28,611 nt of DNA from CAYGBW01 sp964348185 (GTDB lineage: Bacteria > Desulfobacterota > BSN033 > WVXP01). The notes beneath the pieces are model-generated. The model was not told the origin of the DNA and made no database searches. It was given only the letters and a program-made list of their open reading frames with translations. The first letter of the stretch is position 1. Each line of letters opens with the position of its first letter. The DNA is taken from contig CAYGBW010000119.1 of NCBI GenBank assembly GCA_964348185.1, positions 1 through 28,611 on the forward strand, given 5' to 3'. Both the position numbers and the translations under genes were made by a program. This document shows, piece after piece, positions 15,722 through 23,373 of the stretch.

Positions 15722-16762
15722 TCAGTGGATCGGCTTGCCAAACCTTTCCCGCACAAGCTTTTTCACTTCTGTCTTGCGGTGGCAGGCCGCCGTGTGCCCG
15801 GTTTCCACCTCCTCCAGCTCGGGCTCTTCATTCCGGCAGAGGTCTATGGCAAAGGGGCACCGTGTGTGAAACCGGCAGCCCAATGGCGGGTTGACAGGGC
15901 TGGGGACGTCGCCGGAAAGGACAATGCGCCGTTGCTTGTGTTCCACATCCGGGATCGGAATGCCCGACAGCAGGGCGTGTGTGTAGGGATGCACCGACTT
16001 TGAGAAGACCCTCTCCGTATGGGCGAGCTCTACGATCTTCCCAAGATACATGACCGCGGTCCGGTCGCTGATGTATTTGACCACGAGTAAATGGTGTGTC
16101 ACGAAGAGGAACGTGAGATTGAGCCTCTCCTGAAGGGACCTGAGCAGATTCAATATCTGGGATTGGACGGAGACGTCTAAGGCCGAGGTTGGCTCATCCA
16201 GCACGATGAATTCAGGGTCTGTGGCGATGGCCCTGGCCACAGCGATTCGCTGCCGCTGGCCACCGGAAAACTCGTGGGGGTAGCGAAGGAGGTGGTCCCG
16301 GGTCAGACCCACCAGTTCGAGCAGGGCCACAACACGGTCCTCGAGGTCCCTGCCTCCCAGGCTGACCTGCTCCTTGATGGCCTCAGCAATGATGTGTTTG
16401 ACGAGCATCCTGGGGTCGAGCGAGGTCGTGGGGTCCTGAAAGACCATTTGCAGCCTCCCCCGAATACCAAGCCTCTTGAGTGCAGACCTCTTTGTGGATC
16501 CGATGTCCACCCGGCCCTCGGGCCTTCTGTCTTTTGCGTAGTAATAGACGTTTCCCTTTGTCGGATCGTGGAGGCGAATGATGGTCTTCCCTGCGGTGGT
16601 CTTGCCGCAACCGGATTCGCCAACCAGGCCCAGGCACTCGCCCCGGTAAATGTCCAGATCGATCCCGTCCAGGGCCTTGACGGAGTTCACTTCCCTGCGG
16701 AGAACTCCACCCAGTATGGGGTAGTGCTTCTTGAGATTTTTAAGTTCGAGAATCTTCTCCAT
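15722..16762 (-). CDS. dppF: Peptide/nickel-type ABC transporter ATP-binding protein (DppF/OppF)
   Basis: 346 residues. Walker A is GESGCGKTT (48-56), the Q-loop is at Q109 in FQDPTTSLDP, the signature is FSGGQRQR (165-172) and Walker B is FIVLDEP (185-191). The C-terminal extension has the family's HPYTHALL and the cysteine cluster GCRFHTRCP...C found in Opp/Dpp ATPases. All catalytic parts are present. It lies 26 bp downstream of the partner ATPase and is the last gene of the cluster. The two ATPases probably form a heterodimer driving the permease pair. The symbol is family-level; the substrate could be peptides, nickel complexes or other small ligands. Confidence 0.93.
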   Translation of the reverse strand: MEKILELKNLKKHYPILGGVLRREVNSVKALDGIDLDIYRGECLGLVGESGCGKTTAGKTIIRLHDPTKGNVYYYAKDRRPEGRVDIGSTKRSALKRLGIRGRLQMVFQDPTTSLDPRMLVKHIIAEAIKEQVSLGGRDLEDRVVALLELVGLTRDHLLRYPHEFSGGQRQRIAVARAIATDPEFIVLDEPTSALDVSVQSQILNLLRSLQERLNLTFLFVTHHLLVVKYISDRTAVMYLGKIVELAHTERVFSKSVHPYTHALLSGIPIPDVEHKQRRIVLSGDVPSPVNPPLGCRFHTRCPFAIDLCRNEEPELEEVETGHTAACHRKTEVKKLVRERFGKPIH

Positions 16763-16788
16763 GATTCACAGAATGCCCAGGGAAAAGG

Positions 16789-17940
16789 TCATGAGAATGG
16801 GTAGCAAGCCACCATATGATTCCCTTCGACTTCGATCAGATCCGGGCCCTCCCTCTTGCAGATTTCCTTGGCCTGGGGACACCTCGGGTGGAACCGGCAT
16901 CCAGACGGCGGGGTGACCAGGTTCGGAACGTTGCCTTCAATGCTTCTGAGTGTTCCTTCCATGGAGAACTTGGGCACCGCGTCCAGCAGCGCCTTCGTGT
17001 AAGGATGCAGGGGCTTGCTATACAGATCCTTGACGTCTGCAACCTCCACCAGGTTTCCCGCGTACATGACACCGACGCGATCGCAGGTTTCCGCCACGAC
17101 CCCGAGATCGTGCGTAATGAGCAGGATTGAGGAGATAACCTCTTCTCTGAGCCGGCGGAGGAGCTCGAGAATCTGTGCCTGGATGGTCACGTCCAGGTTC
17201 GAAGTCGCCTCGTCCGCGATCAGTAGGATGGGGCTGCAGGCCAGGGCGATGGCAATGACGATGCGCTGTTTCATGCCGCCGGAGAGATTGTGGGGATACT
17301 GCCTCACGATCTGCTCCGGGTGGGGAATGCCGAGTTTGCCCACGATTTCGATGGCCCGTCTCTTCGCTTCTCTCTTGAGCCTTTTCTGCCAGAGCCTTAG
17401 GAGGGGAATTCTGTCAAGTATCTTCAGTGCCACGGCGTCAGGGTTCTGAGCCACAGTCCGGTATATCGCCTGTTGAAGTATTCTCAGGGGATAAAACACC
17501 CTGCATTCCGGCGCAGAGAGATCGTCCAGAATTCTCTCGCACATCTCCTTTTTCTGGTGAAACAGGAAGCTCTCGCAGACCTGGTCCCCGATGCTCATGA
17601 TCGGATTCAGGGCCGCGTTTGGCTCCTGAAAGATCATGGAAATCTGGTCGCCCCGAAAGGCCTCCATATAGGCCTCAGACTGCCCGAGCAGATCTATGCC
17701 GGCCTCCCTGTTCGTGTCGTCGAGGTAGACAATCACTTTCCCCCCTTCGATGCGTCCAGGTTCCTGGACGATGCGCATAACGGAGCGGACGGTTACGCTT
17801 TTGCCGCACCCTGACTCGCCCACCAGACCGAACGTGGTGCCGTGATCCACCACCAGGCTGACCTTGTTCAGGGCCTTGACAACCCCCTCATAGGTATAAA
17901 AGTTGGTCACGAGATCGGTTGTTTCCAGCAACACGGGCAT
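16789..17940 (-). CDS. dppD: Peptide/nickel-type ABC transporter ATP-binding protein (DppD/OppD) with internal insertion
   Basis: 383 residues, longer than the usual 320-340. Motifs: Walker A GESGCGKS (41-48), Q-loop FQEPNAALNP with Q105, signature LSGGMKQR (219-226), Walker B ILLIADE (238-244), then ATSNLD where family members usually have PT-ALD. The extra length is an insertion of about 55-60 residues between the Q-loop and signature (about 130-188), in the helical subdomain that faces the permease. The C-terminal oligopeptide-ATPase extension with HPYTKALL and its cysteine cluster is present. The ATG at 17940 has GAGGGAG six bases upstream and lies 12 bp after the permease stop. The enzyme appears intact. 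Confidence 0.92.
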   Translation of the reverse strand: MPVLLETTDLVTNFYTYEGVVKALNKVSLVVDHGTTFGLVGESGCGKSVTVRSVMRIVQEPGRIEGGKVIVYLDDTNREAGIDLLGQSEAYMEAFRGDQISMIFQEPNAALNPIMSIGDQVCESFLFHQKKEMCERILDDLSAPECRVFYPLRILQQAIYRTVAQNPDAVALKILDRIPLLRLWQKRLKREAKRRAIEIVGKLGIPHPEQIVRQYPHNLSGGMKQRIVIAIALACSPILLIADEATSNLDVTIQAQILELLRRLREEVISSILLITHDLGVVAETCDRVGVMYAGNLVEVADVKDLYSKPLHPYTKALLDAVPKFSMEGTLRSIEGNVPNLVTPPSGCRFHPRCPQAKEICKREGPDLIEVEGNHMVACYPFS

Positions 17941-17952
17941 GGTATCTCCCTC

Positions 17953-18861
17953 TTATCGGCGGCGGAGCTTGGGATCAAAGGCGTCTCTCAGGGCATCGCC
18001 GATTAGGTTCCAGGCAAGCACGAACAGGACGATACAGCCTCCAGGGATGACGATCGTGTACCAGAATTTCAAGGGATCGTCTGGAGGACCCACGATGTAG
18101 TTCCTGGCCAGGGCCACCATCTGGCCCCAGTCGGAAAAGCCCTTGGGCGCGCCGAGGCCTACGAAGCTCATGAACGCGGCGGTGATCACCATAGAACCCA
18201 TGTCCATGGAAGCCATAATCAAAACGGGGTAGATGGCATTGGGCAGGATATGGCGCAAGATGATCTTCAGGTCCGAAACGCCCATGATTTTCGACGCCTG
18301 GACAAAATCCTCATCCCGCAGGGTCAGGATTTCCGAGCGTATGACCCGGACATACCACCGCCACTGGACCATGGCGAGGGCGATCATGATCTTGTCCAGC
18401 CCCCGACCAAAGGCCACCACGATCGTCATCGCGAGCACGAGGGTCGGGATCGCCCACATGACGTCCGTGATGCGCATCAGGATTTCATCAATGATTCCCC
18501 CATAATAGCCAGATACAGCGCCGAGGGTGACGCCGACCAGGCCCGCGATACCCACCACGAAGAGTCCAATCTTGAATGCCGTCCGCGTCCCCCAGACAGC
18601 GCCGTAAAAGATGTCGTACTGGCCCGACGTGGTTCCGAAGATATTGGCGCGGCTGGGTGGTTTAGGCGTGGGCGAGTATCCCTTGTGGGGCATCATGTAA
18701 GGATTGTAGGCGTATTTCGGTGGGGCGATTTGAGGGGCGAAAAGCGCCACCCCGGCAAAGAACAGAAGCAGGGTAAACCCAATGATGGCCGAAGGGTTTC
18801 GGAAGATTCTATGGAGAGTAAACTTGAGTTCCCGCAGCCGGGGATGTTCCGGGTTCATCAT
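17953..18861 (-). CDS. dppC: Peptide/nickel-type ABC transporter permease (DppC)
   Basis: 302 residues. The N-terminal helix (about 25-47) with the family's lead (HRIFRNPSAIIGFTLLLFF) is followed by a periplasmic stretch containing NIFGTTSGQYDIFYGAVWGTRTAF. The transport domain has the cytoplasmic coupling motif EDFVQASKIMGVSDLKIILRH. It ends with the usual DALRDAFDPKLRRR. Two adjacent ATGs (18861 and 18858) are possible starts; neither has a strong ribosome site. Upstream the whole gap to dppB consists of 9-bp-period repeats. It pairs with DppB in the inner membrane. Confidence 0.93.
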   Translation of the reverse strand: MMNPEHPRLRELKFTLHRIFRNPSAIIGFTLLLFFAGVALFAPQIAPPKYAYNPYMMPHKGYSPTPKPPSRANIFGTTSGQYDIFYGAVWGTRTAFKIGLFVVGIAGLVGVTLGAVSGYYGGIIDEILMRITDVMWAIPTLVLAMTIVVAFGRGLDKIMIALAMVQWRWYVRVIRSEILTLRDEDFVQASKIMGVSDLKIILRHILPNAIYPVLIMASMDMGSMVITAAFMSFVGLGAPKGFSDWGQMVALARNYIVGPPDDPLKFWYTIVIPGGCIVLFVLAWNLIGDALRDAFDPKLRRR

Positions 18862-18869
18862 TCAACCAC

Positions 18870-19026
18870 TTGTTGTATTGGTTCTGTTGGTTTTATGGGT
18901 TCTATTGGTTTCGTTCACCCTAGTTGTTCGATTCCCTAGGTCTGGCCCAGAGGAATTCAAGAAGCCCAACGAATCAAACGAGTAGAACAAATTCAACCAA
19001 TTCAACTAACTTAACCTATTCAACTA
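18870..19026. repeat. Two facing 9-bp-period arrays filling the dppB-dppC gap
   Basis: The left array, 18870-18932, has seven consecutive 9-bp units on the plus strand, for example TGGTTCTGT, TGGTTTTAT, GGGTTCTAT and TGGTTTCGT (one unit degenerate). The right array, 18955-19026, has eight units of the same type on the minus strand, for example TGGTTGAAT, TAGTTGAAT and AGGTTAAGT. The consensus is roughly TNGTTNNNT. About 22 bp separate them. The right array starts exactly at the dppB stop codon, and the left one ends nine bases before the dppC ATG. In RNA the two arrays could pair into a long imperfect hairpin. Confidence 0.75.
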
Positions 19027-20055
19027 GTCTAGCCGTATTCTCGGGTCGATGTAGGCATAAAGAATATCCAGTGTAAGGTTGGTGAAGACAATAACAACCC
19101 CCATGAACAGGCAGATACACATCAGCACGGGCATGTCGAGCTGGATGGCAGACTCGGCCAGCCACCAGCCAATGCCCTGGCGGGTGAACACCACCTCCAC
19201 GGCAATGCTTCCCTGCATGGACATGGCCACGAGCTGGCCGGCCACGGTGACCACGGGGAGCAGGGCGTTCCTGCGAGCGTGTTTGATGTGGATGGTCTTC
19301 TTGTCCGCGCCCTTGGCCCTGGCCGTGGTAACGTAATCCTTGGACAGCTCCTCGATCATCCCCGAGCGCATCACCCGCATGTTCAGGGCGACGACGACGA
19401 TCACATAGCTCAGTACGGGCAGGACCAGGTGGCGCAACGCATCCAAGGTAATGTCCAGGCGGCCGTTGAGGATGCCGTCGATGGTGTACATGCCGGTAAC
19501 GGGGCTGAATTTGTCCGGGTTGTCCAGGATGAACATGGTCAACTGGTCGCTGAGGATCCCCGGCGAAAACAGCTGAAAATACCCGTAGAAAATCATCAGG
19601 AGGACCAGGGCGAAGAGAAAGGTAGGCAAGGACCAGCCCACAATGGCGAATATCCGGGTGACATGGTCTACCCAGGTGTCTCGGTGTATCCCTGACACCG
19701 TGCCCAGCCAGATGCCAAAGAGGATGACAATGGGTGCGGCGAAGAGGTTCATCTCCAGAGTCACGGGAAAATACCGCCAAAAGGCTTCTCCAACCGGTCT
19801 CGCCGCGACCAGGGACCACCCCATATTACCCTTGAAAACCTCTTTGATCCATCGGACATACTGGACGTAGAAGGGGTCCTCGAGACCAAACTGCTGGATC
19901 AGCCTGGGGATGTCCTTTGCCTGCTGGGGTGTAGTCACATAAGCCGCAGCCCTCCGCTCCGGGCTGAAGGTCATGAGGATGCCGAAAATCAGGACAGAGA
20001 CCCCAAACAGAACGAAAACCAATAACAAAAGCCTTCGAGTGATGTAGGTCAACAT
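19024..20055 (-). CDS. dppB: Peptide/nickel-type ABC transporter permease (DppB)
   Basis: 343 residues. The N-terminus is the DppB hallmark (MLTYITRRLLLLVFVLFGVS). There is a conserved QFGLEDPFYVQYVRWIKEVFKGNMG periplasmic segment, and the coupling motif KDYVTTARAKGADKKTIHIKH lies in the second half. The C-terminus is DPRIRLD. The protein has six or so membrane helices. Its ATG at 20055 has a weak ribosome site. A strong terminator (20085-20117) stands between it and the binding-protein gene, so permease expression probably depends on read-through. The stop codon is the first unit of a 9-bp repeat array. Confidence 0.93.
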   Translation of the reverse strand: MLTYITRRLLLLVFVLFGVSVLIFGILMTFSPERRAAAYVTTPQQAKDIPRLIQQFGLEDPFYVQYVRWIKEVFKGNMGWSLVAARPVGEAFWRYFPVTLEMNLFAAPIVILFGIWLGTVSGIHRDTWVDHVTRIFAIVGWSLPTFLFALVLLMIFYGYFQLFSPGILSDQLTMFILDNPDKFSPVTGMYTIDGILNGRLDITLDALRHLVLPVLSYVIVVVALNMRVMRSGMIEELSKDYVTTARAKGADKKTIHIKHARRNALLPVVTVAGQLVAMSMQGSIAVEVVFTRQGIGWWLAESAIQLDMPVLMCICLFMGVVIVFTNLTLDILYAYIDPRIRLD

Positions 20056-20084
20056 GGACGGCGCGGTTTCCGGGAATGTGATGG

Positions 20085-20117
20085 AAAAAACCGCCGGGAA
20101 GCAGCGCTCCCCGGCGG
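20085..20117 (-). terminator. Strong rho-independent terminator between binding-protein gene and permease genes
   Basis: On the minus strand a GC-rich 8-bp stem (20110-20117 with 20091-20098) with a loop of 11 bases is followed at once by six T residues (20090-20085). It lies 24 bp after the dppA stop. It probably acts as a partial terminator, keeping the binding protein in excess over the membrane subunits. Confidence 0.88.
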
Positions 20118-20141
20118 CCTCAAAGCTCAGGGATCAGGGGG

Positions 20142-21887
20142 TCACTCTTTCCAAATATCCATGAGCATCTCATTGGCGGTTGTGAGCATGGGATTGGGAA
20201 CGTAACCCTTGACCCAATCCCGATAGGCGCGCACATCGATCTGCTGATAGAGGGGAATGGCGATCGCTTCCGTATACCAGAGGTCCTGGAGCCTGTGGTA
20301 GATCTTTTCACGTTTTTCTGGATCGATGGTTTCAATACCGTCCTCGCAAAGCCGGTCCACCTCGTCGTTCTGGTAGGCCATGAATCGACCGTAGACACCC
20401 CGAGAATGCATGAAGGTGTACATGAAGTTATGGGGATCGGCATAGTCGGCTCCCCAGCCGATGAGGAACAGGGGATACTGGAAGTTCCGGTACTGGACGA
20501 GGTAGTCCTTCCATTCCACGTTGCGGACCTCAATCTGAAACTTCGGGTTGAGGGACATGATGTTCTCAGCGAGCATCAGGGCCGCGGCTTCGCGCATCTC
20601 ATTGCCAGTGTTGTGGGTGACGATCATCTTGAAGCCCGTCTCCCAGACCTTTCCGCCCCAGGCCTTTTTCATGAATGCCGCTGACTTTTCCAGGTCGAAT
20701 TCATACACGGGCACGTCCTTATGAAAGGCCAGCCCTTCGATGTTGGGGCTGGAGGGCATGACCACCAGGTCGTTGAAGACGTCCCTCTTGTAGGTCTCAC
20801 GGTCAAAGGCGTGGAGAAAGGCCTTGCGCACGTTGATGTCAGAGAAAAAGTCGGGCGGAATGCCGTTGCCGTCGAGCTTACCGCTGCCAATGTTCGGATT
20901 GCCCGTGGGGTTGATTTTCTGGCAGAAAAAAGCCGCTGTCACGGAAAGCTGAGGGACCTCGTAGAGGGTCAGCCCCTTCATGGCTCTGACCTCAGGCACG
21001 TACGGGTTGTCCACCCTGACGCGGTCGGCGTCACCGTTCTGGAGCATGAGCTTGCGGGTGCTCCACTCCTTGACGTACTTGACGATAGCGGTCTTGAGCC
21101 TCGGCTTGGGCCCCCAGTACCCCTCAAACCGCTCAAAGACAAACTCCTTGTTCGGTTCCCAGCTCTTCATTTTGTAGGCATTGGTCCCGTTAGCCAGCTT
21201 CAGCAGAGGTTCATGCCCAGGGGCTGGGTTGTTGTACTTGGCGGCGTTTTTGATGTCGCCATCCCAGCAGCCCTTGGAAATCGCCCACTCCTTGTCCAGA
21301 ATGATTGAAGAGGAATAGCTCAAAATGCCCAGGAAGGGAGGATAGGCTTTTGGCAAATGGAAGATTACGTTGTCCCCCTTGGCCTCCACGGACCTGTCGA
21401 TCGTTTCGAAAATGCCCGCAATGATCTTGCCGTCCTTGTCCCTCGTGGAGCCCTCACCGGTCAGGGCTTCCAACAGCATCCACATGGGGCCGCCATCCGG
21501 GTCGGCAATCATGTTCCGCTTGAAGGAGTAAACCACATCCTCCGGGGTCAGGTCCCCGCCTTCATGGAACTTTACCCCCTTGCGAATGTTGAAGGTGTAA
21601 GTCTTTCCGTCCTGGGAGATGCCCCCGTTCTCGAGGGTGGGCACTGCCGTGGCCAGCAGGGGCTTGAACTTGTCCGTGTGGGGCCCGTCGAAAAAGATCA
21701 GCGGTTCATAGATATTCCACAGCCGTTGCGACGAAGTCACATCGTAGGCCACGGATGGATCGAGGGTCCTCAGGTTACCGTAGTTGGCGAGCACAAAGGT
21801 GTCCGGGTTTTTCACCGCGGCAAGACCATTCACCGTGAAAAAAAGGAACAATAAACCGACGCAGACAATAAGACTGACTCTTTTCAT
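20142..21887 (-). CDS. dppA: Peptide/nickel-type ABC transporter substrate-binding protein
   Basis: 581 residues of the family-5 extracellular solute-binding proteins. A signal peptide (MKRVSLIVCVGLLFLFF, cleavage probably after GLAA) is followed by NPDTFVLANYGNLRTLDPSVAYD, the usual start of the mature domain. KTYTFNIRKGVKFHEGGDLTPEDVVYSFKR is the characteristic family signature. No lipobox is seen, so it is a free periplasmic protein. The ATG at 21887 has AAAGGAGG five bases upstream; an upstream in-frame ATG lacks this. A sigma-70-like promoter lies about 80 bp upstream. It captures the ligand for DppBC. The symbol is family-level; this family also binds nickel chelates, sugars and opines. 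Confidence 0.92.
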   Translation of the reverse strand: MKRVSLIVCVGLLFLFFTVNGLAAVKNPDTFVLANYGNLRTLDPSVAYDVTSSQRLWNIYEPLIFFDGPHTDKFKPLLATAVPTLENGGISQDGKTYTFNIRKGVKFHEGGDLTPEDVVYSFKRNMIADPDGGPMWMLLEALTGEGSTRDKDGKIIAGIFETIDRSVEAKGDNVIFHLPKAYPPFLGILSYSSSIILDKEWAISKGCWDGDIKNAAKYNNPAPGHEPLLKLANGTNAYKMKSWEPNKEFVFERFEGYWGPKPRLKTAIVKYVKEWSTRKLMLQNGDADRVRVDNPYVPEVRAMKGLTLYEVPQLSVTAAFFCQKINPTGNPNIGSGKLDGNGIPPDFFSDINVRKAFLHAFDRETYKRDVFNDLVVMPSSPNIEGLAFHKDVPVYEFDLEKSAAFMKKAWGGKVWETGFKMIVTHNTGNEMREAAALMLAENIMSLNPKFQIEVRNVEWKDYLVQYRNFQYPLFLIGWGADYADPHNFMYTFMHSRGVYGRFMAYQNDEVDRLCEDGIETIDPEKREKIYHRLQDLWYTEAIAIPLYQQIDVRAYRDWVKGYVPNPMLTTANEMLMDIWKE

Positions 21888-21968
21888 AACGGCCTCCTTT
21901 GTTAGGGTTGATGGAATCAGAAAACTCGGAATCGAGTTTCCCGAGCGATCTGATCTTGTCATACTACC

Positions 21969-21996
21969 GATATACTCAATTTGATGAAATTGTCAA
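21969..21996 (-). promoter_or_regulatory. Sigma-70-like promoter of the dpp-type cluster
   Basis: On the minus strand, TTGACA (21996-21991), a 16-bp spacer and TATATC (21974-21969). The transcript would start near 21962, leaving a leader of about 75 nt before dppA. Confidence 0.7.
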
Positions 21997-22168
21997 TAGA
22001 TTTCTTGGTTCCCCCGTGCTCACCTCCCCTGATTCCTATACATCTGCTCTCGTGGAGGTAGAGAGGCCTCGAAATGATGCCCTTCCCCGAAGTCAACCCT
22101 CTTTTTCTCGCTGAGAGCCCATCGCTTTCCCTCTGACCCTTCGCATCCGGCTCCTCCTCGAACCGGGA

Positions 22169-22197
22169 TTGACGGGGTTTTCGAATTGGGGTAAAAA
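22169..22197 (+). promoter_or_regulatory. Probable sigma-70-like promoter of the sirtuin gene
   Basis: TTGACG (22169-22174), a 17-bp spacer and TAAAAA (22192-22197), about 50 bp before the start codon. The remainder of the 362-bp region between dppA and this gene holds the opposing dpp promoter, and I see no gene in it. Confidence 0.5.
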
Positions 22198-22249
22198 AGC
22201 TTCGTTACGGTCTTAGAAGATCGGGGAGAGTTCAGGGGAGAAAGGTCAC

Positions 22250-23002
22250 ATGGATCCCTTGATCGCCAAAGGCGCGGAGCTGATAAGAGAAGCCAAAAGG
22301 ATCCTGGTATTCTCAGGAGCCGGGCTGAGCACGGAATCGGGCATTCCCGATTTCCGGAGCCCAGGTGGCCTCTGGAGCAAATACGATCCGTCGGATTTCT
22401 ATTTCGAGGGAATCCTATCGGACGAAAAGGCCCGGGTGAAATACTGGCAAATGAGCACCGAATCTTACCGGACCATGAGAGACGCTGTCCCCAACCGAGC
22501 CCACCTGGCGATCAAGACTCTGGAAGACAGGGGAAAGCTGATCGCTATTGTCACCCAGAATATCGACTCCCTGCACCACAGGGCGGGAAATTCGCCGGAC
22601 AGAATCATTGAGATACACGGCACCGCCTTTTCGGTTTCCTGTCTGAATTGCGGGAAAACGTACGACCGGGATTCCATCGAAGCGCGGATAGAGTCGGGTG
22701 TCAGAGTGCCTCGGTGCGATGACTGCTCCGGTATTCTGAAACCGGATACCATCTCCTTTGGCCAGGCCATGCCCGAAGAAAAGATGCGGCAAGCCTTTAC
22801 CTGCGCCCGGGAATGTGATCTCTGCATCGTGCTCGGTTCTTCACTGGTCGTCTACCCTGCCGCCTCTGTACCCCTCCATGCGGTTGAAGGGGGGGCAAAG
22901 CTCATGATCATCAACCGGGATGCAACGCCCCTCGATTCCAGGGCGGATTTGGTGGTCCACGACTCGGTCTGCAAGGCCCTGGAGGAGATGGTCGGACGGT
23001 GA
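22250..23002 (+). CDS. cobB: Sir2-family NAD-dependent protein deacylase (sirtuin)
   Basis: 250 residues with the full sirtuin motif set: NAD-binding GAGLSTESGIPDFRSP (23-38), TQNID (102-106), catalytic H123 in the HG motif, four zinc cysteines (C131, C134, C156, C159), GSSLVVYPA (196-204) and the NRD near 223. The usual LRP-V-FGE stretch reads LKPDTISFGQ, a small deviation. Sirtuins remove acyl groups from lysines, consuming NAD; in bacteria a common target is acyl-CoA synthetase, such as the one at 1076-2707, but no link is shown here. The start ATG has GGGAGAAAGG upstream. It is a single gene with its own promoter. A bacterial class III/U sirtuin is likely. Confidence 0.95.
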   Translation: MDPLIAKGAELIREAKRILVFSGAGLSTESGIPDFRSPGGLWSKYDPSDFYFEGILSDEKARVKYWQMSTESYRTMRDAVPNRAHLAIKTLEDRGKLIAIVTQNIDSLHHRAGNSPDRIIEIHGTAFSVSCLNCGKTYDRDSIEARIESGVRVPRCDDCSGILKPDTISFGQAMPEEKMRQAFTCARECDLCIVLGSSLVVYPAASVPLHAVEGGAKLMIINRDATPLDSRADLVVHDSVCKALEEMVGR

Positions 23003-23149
23003 GTCTGGGGGTGACCTTCTGTCAGTCCTCTAAGAATTCGTTTTTCCAGGGTTTTTCCCTAAACGCTGGACAAAATGTCATCGGGGCGTAGAAGGGCAAT
23101 TCCAAGCGGGCTCAGGAAACCATTTAAAATTGAATAGTTATCAAAACAT

Positions 23150-23165
23150 TGGGGCTCCTTTTGCT
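23150..23165 (+). promoter_or_regulatory. Sigma-54-like promoter upstream of the c-di-GMP riboswitch
   Basis: TGGGGCTCCTTTTGCT matches the sigma-54 layout: GG at -24 and GC at -12 in correct register, with C at the sixth and TT before the GC. Two of the central -24 bases deviate (GG for CA). The transcript would begin near 23177, about 35 bases before the riboswitch stem. Confidence 0.6.
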
Positions 23166-23211
23166 TGGTATGAACCTTGCATCTCTCCGGGAAACTGGAA
23201 ACCGGTATAGA

Positions 23212-23311
23212 GGTATCCGACAAGGGCAAACTATCCGAAAGGATAGGACGCAAAGCTACCGACCTGAGGCCTTTTGAATGAGGCAATGGTGGCGGGGCTG
23301 CCGGAGATACC
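23212..23311 (+). ncRNA. Cyclic di-GMP-I (GEMM) riboswitch aptamer
   Basis: The aptamer core is recognisable. The closing helix is GGTATC (23212-23217) with GATACC (23306-23311). AAGGGCAAAC is followed by a P2 helix capped by a GAAA tetraloop (CTATCC-GAAA-GGATAG, 23231-23246), then the conserved GGACGCAAAGC, then a second arm ending in GGCGGGGCTGCC. The base equivalent to G20 in the Vibrio Vc2 riboswitch is G (AGGGC), which favours c-di-GMP over cGAMP. The aptamer is followed directly by a terminator hairpin, making an ON/OFF transcription switch for the pilin-like gene. Confidence 0.92.
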
Positions 23312-23320
23312 AGAATTATT

Positions 23321-23354
23321 GAAGCCCATCCTGTCGGATGGGCTTCTTGTTTTT
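23321..23354 (+). terminator. Rho-independent terminator, expression platform of the riboswitch
   Basis: A perfect 11-bp stem, GAAGCCCATCC (23321-23331) with GGATGGGCTTC (23336-23346), a TGTC loop and the T-rich tail TTGTTTTT. It lies ten bases after the aptamer and 20 bases before the gene. An ATG inside the hairpin (23338) is in frame with the gene but is not its start. Confidence 0.93.
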
Positions 23355-23373
23355 CATTGGGAGGAGATTTGGC

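Noticed and set aside
18926..18935. GTTCGATTCC, resembling the T-loop of a tRNA
   Set aside because: No acceptor, D or anticodon arms can be built around it; it belongs to the end of the 9-bp repeat array.
18870..19026. Regular short repeats that could suggest a CRISPR array
   Set aside because: The units are only 9 bp, contiguous and in two orientations, with no spacers and no cas genes.
19016..19819. 267-codon open frame on the same strand as dppB
   Set aside because: It overlaps dppB in another frame, is rich in Arg, His and Pro, and has no family features; a GC-rich shadow.
23212..23311. cGAMP-selective GEMM-Ib variant of the riboswitch
   Set aside because: The key base equivalent to G20 is G in AGGGC, which fits the c-di-GMP class; only ligand tests would settle it.
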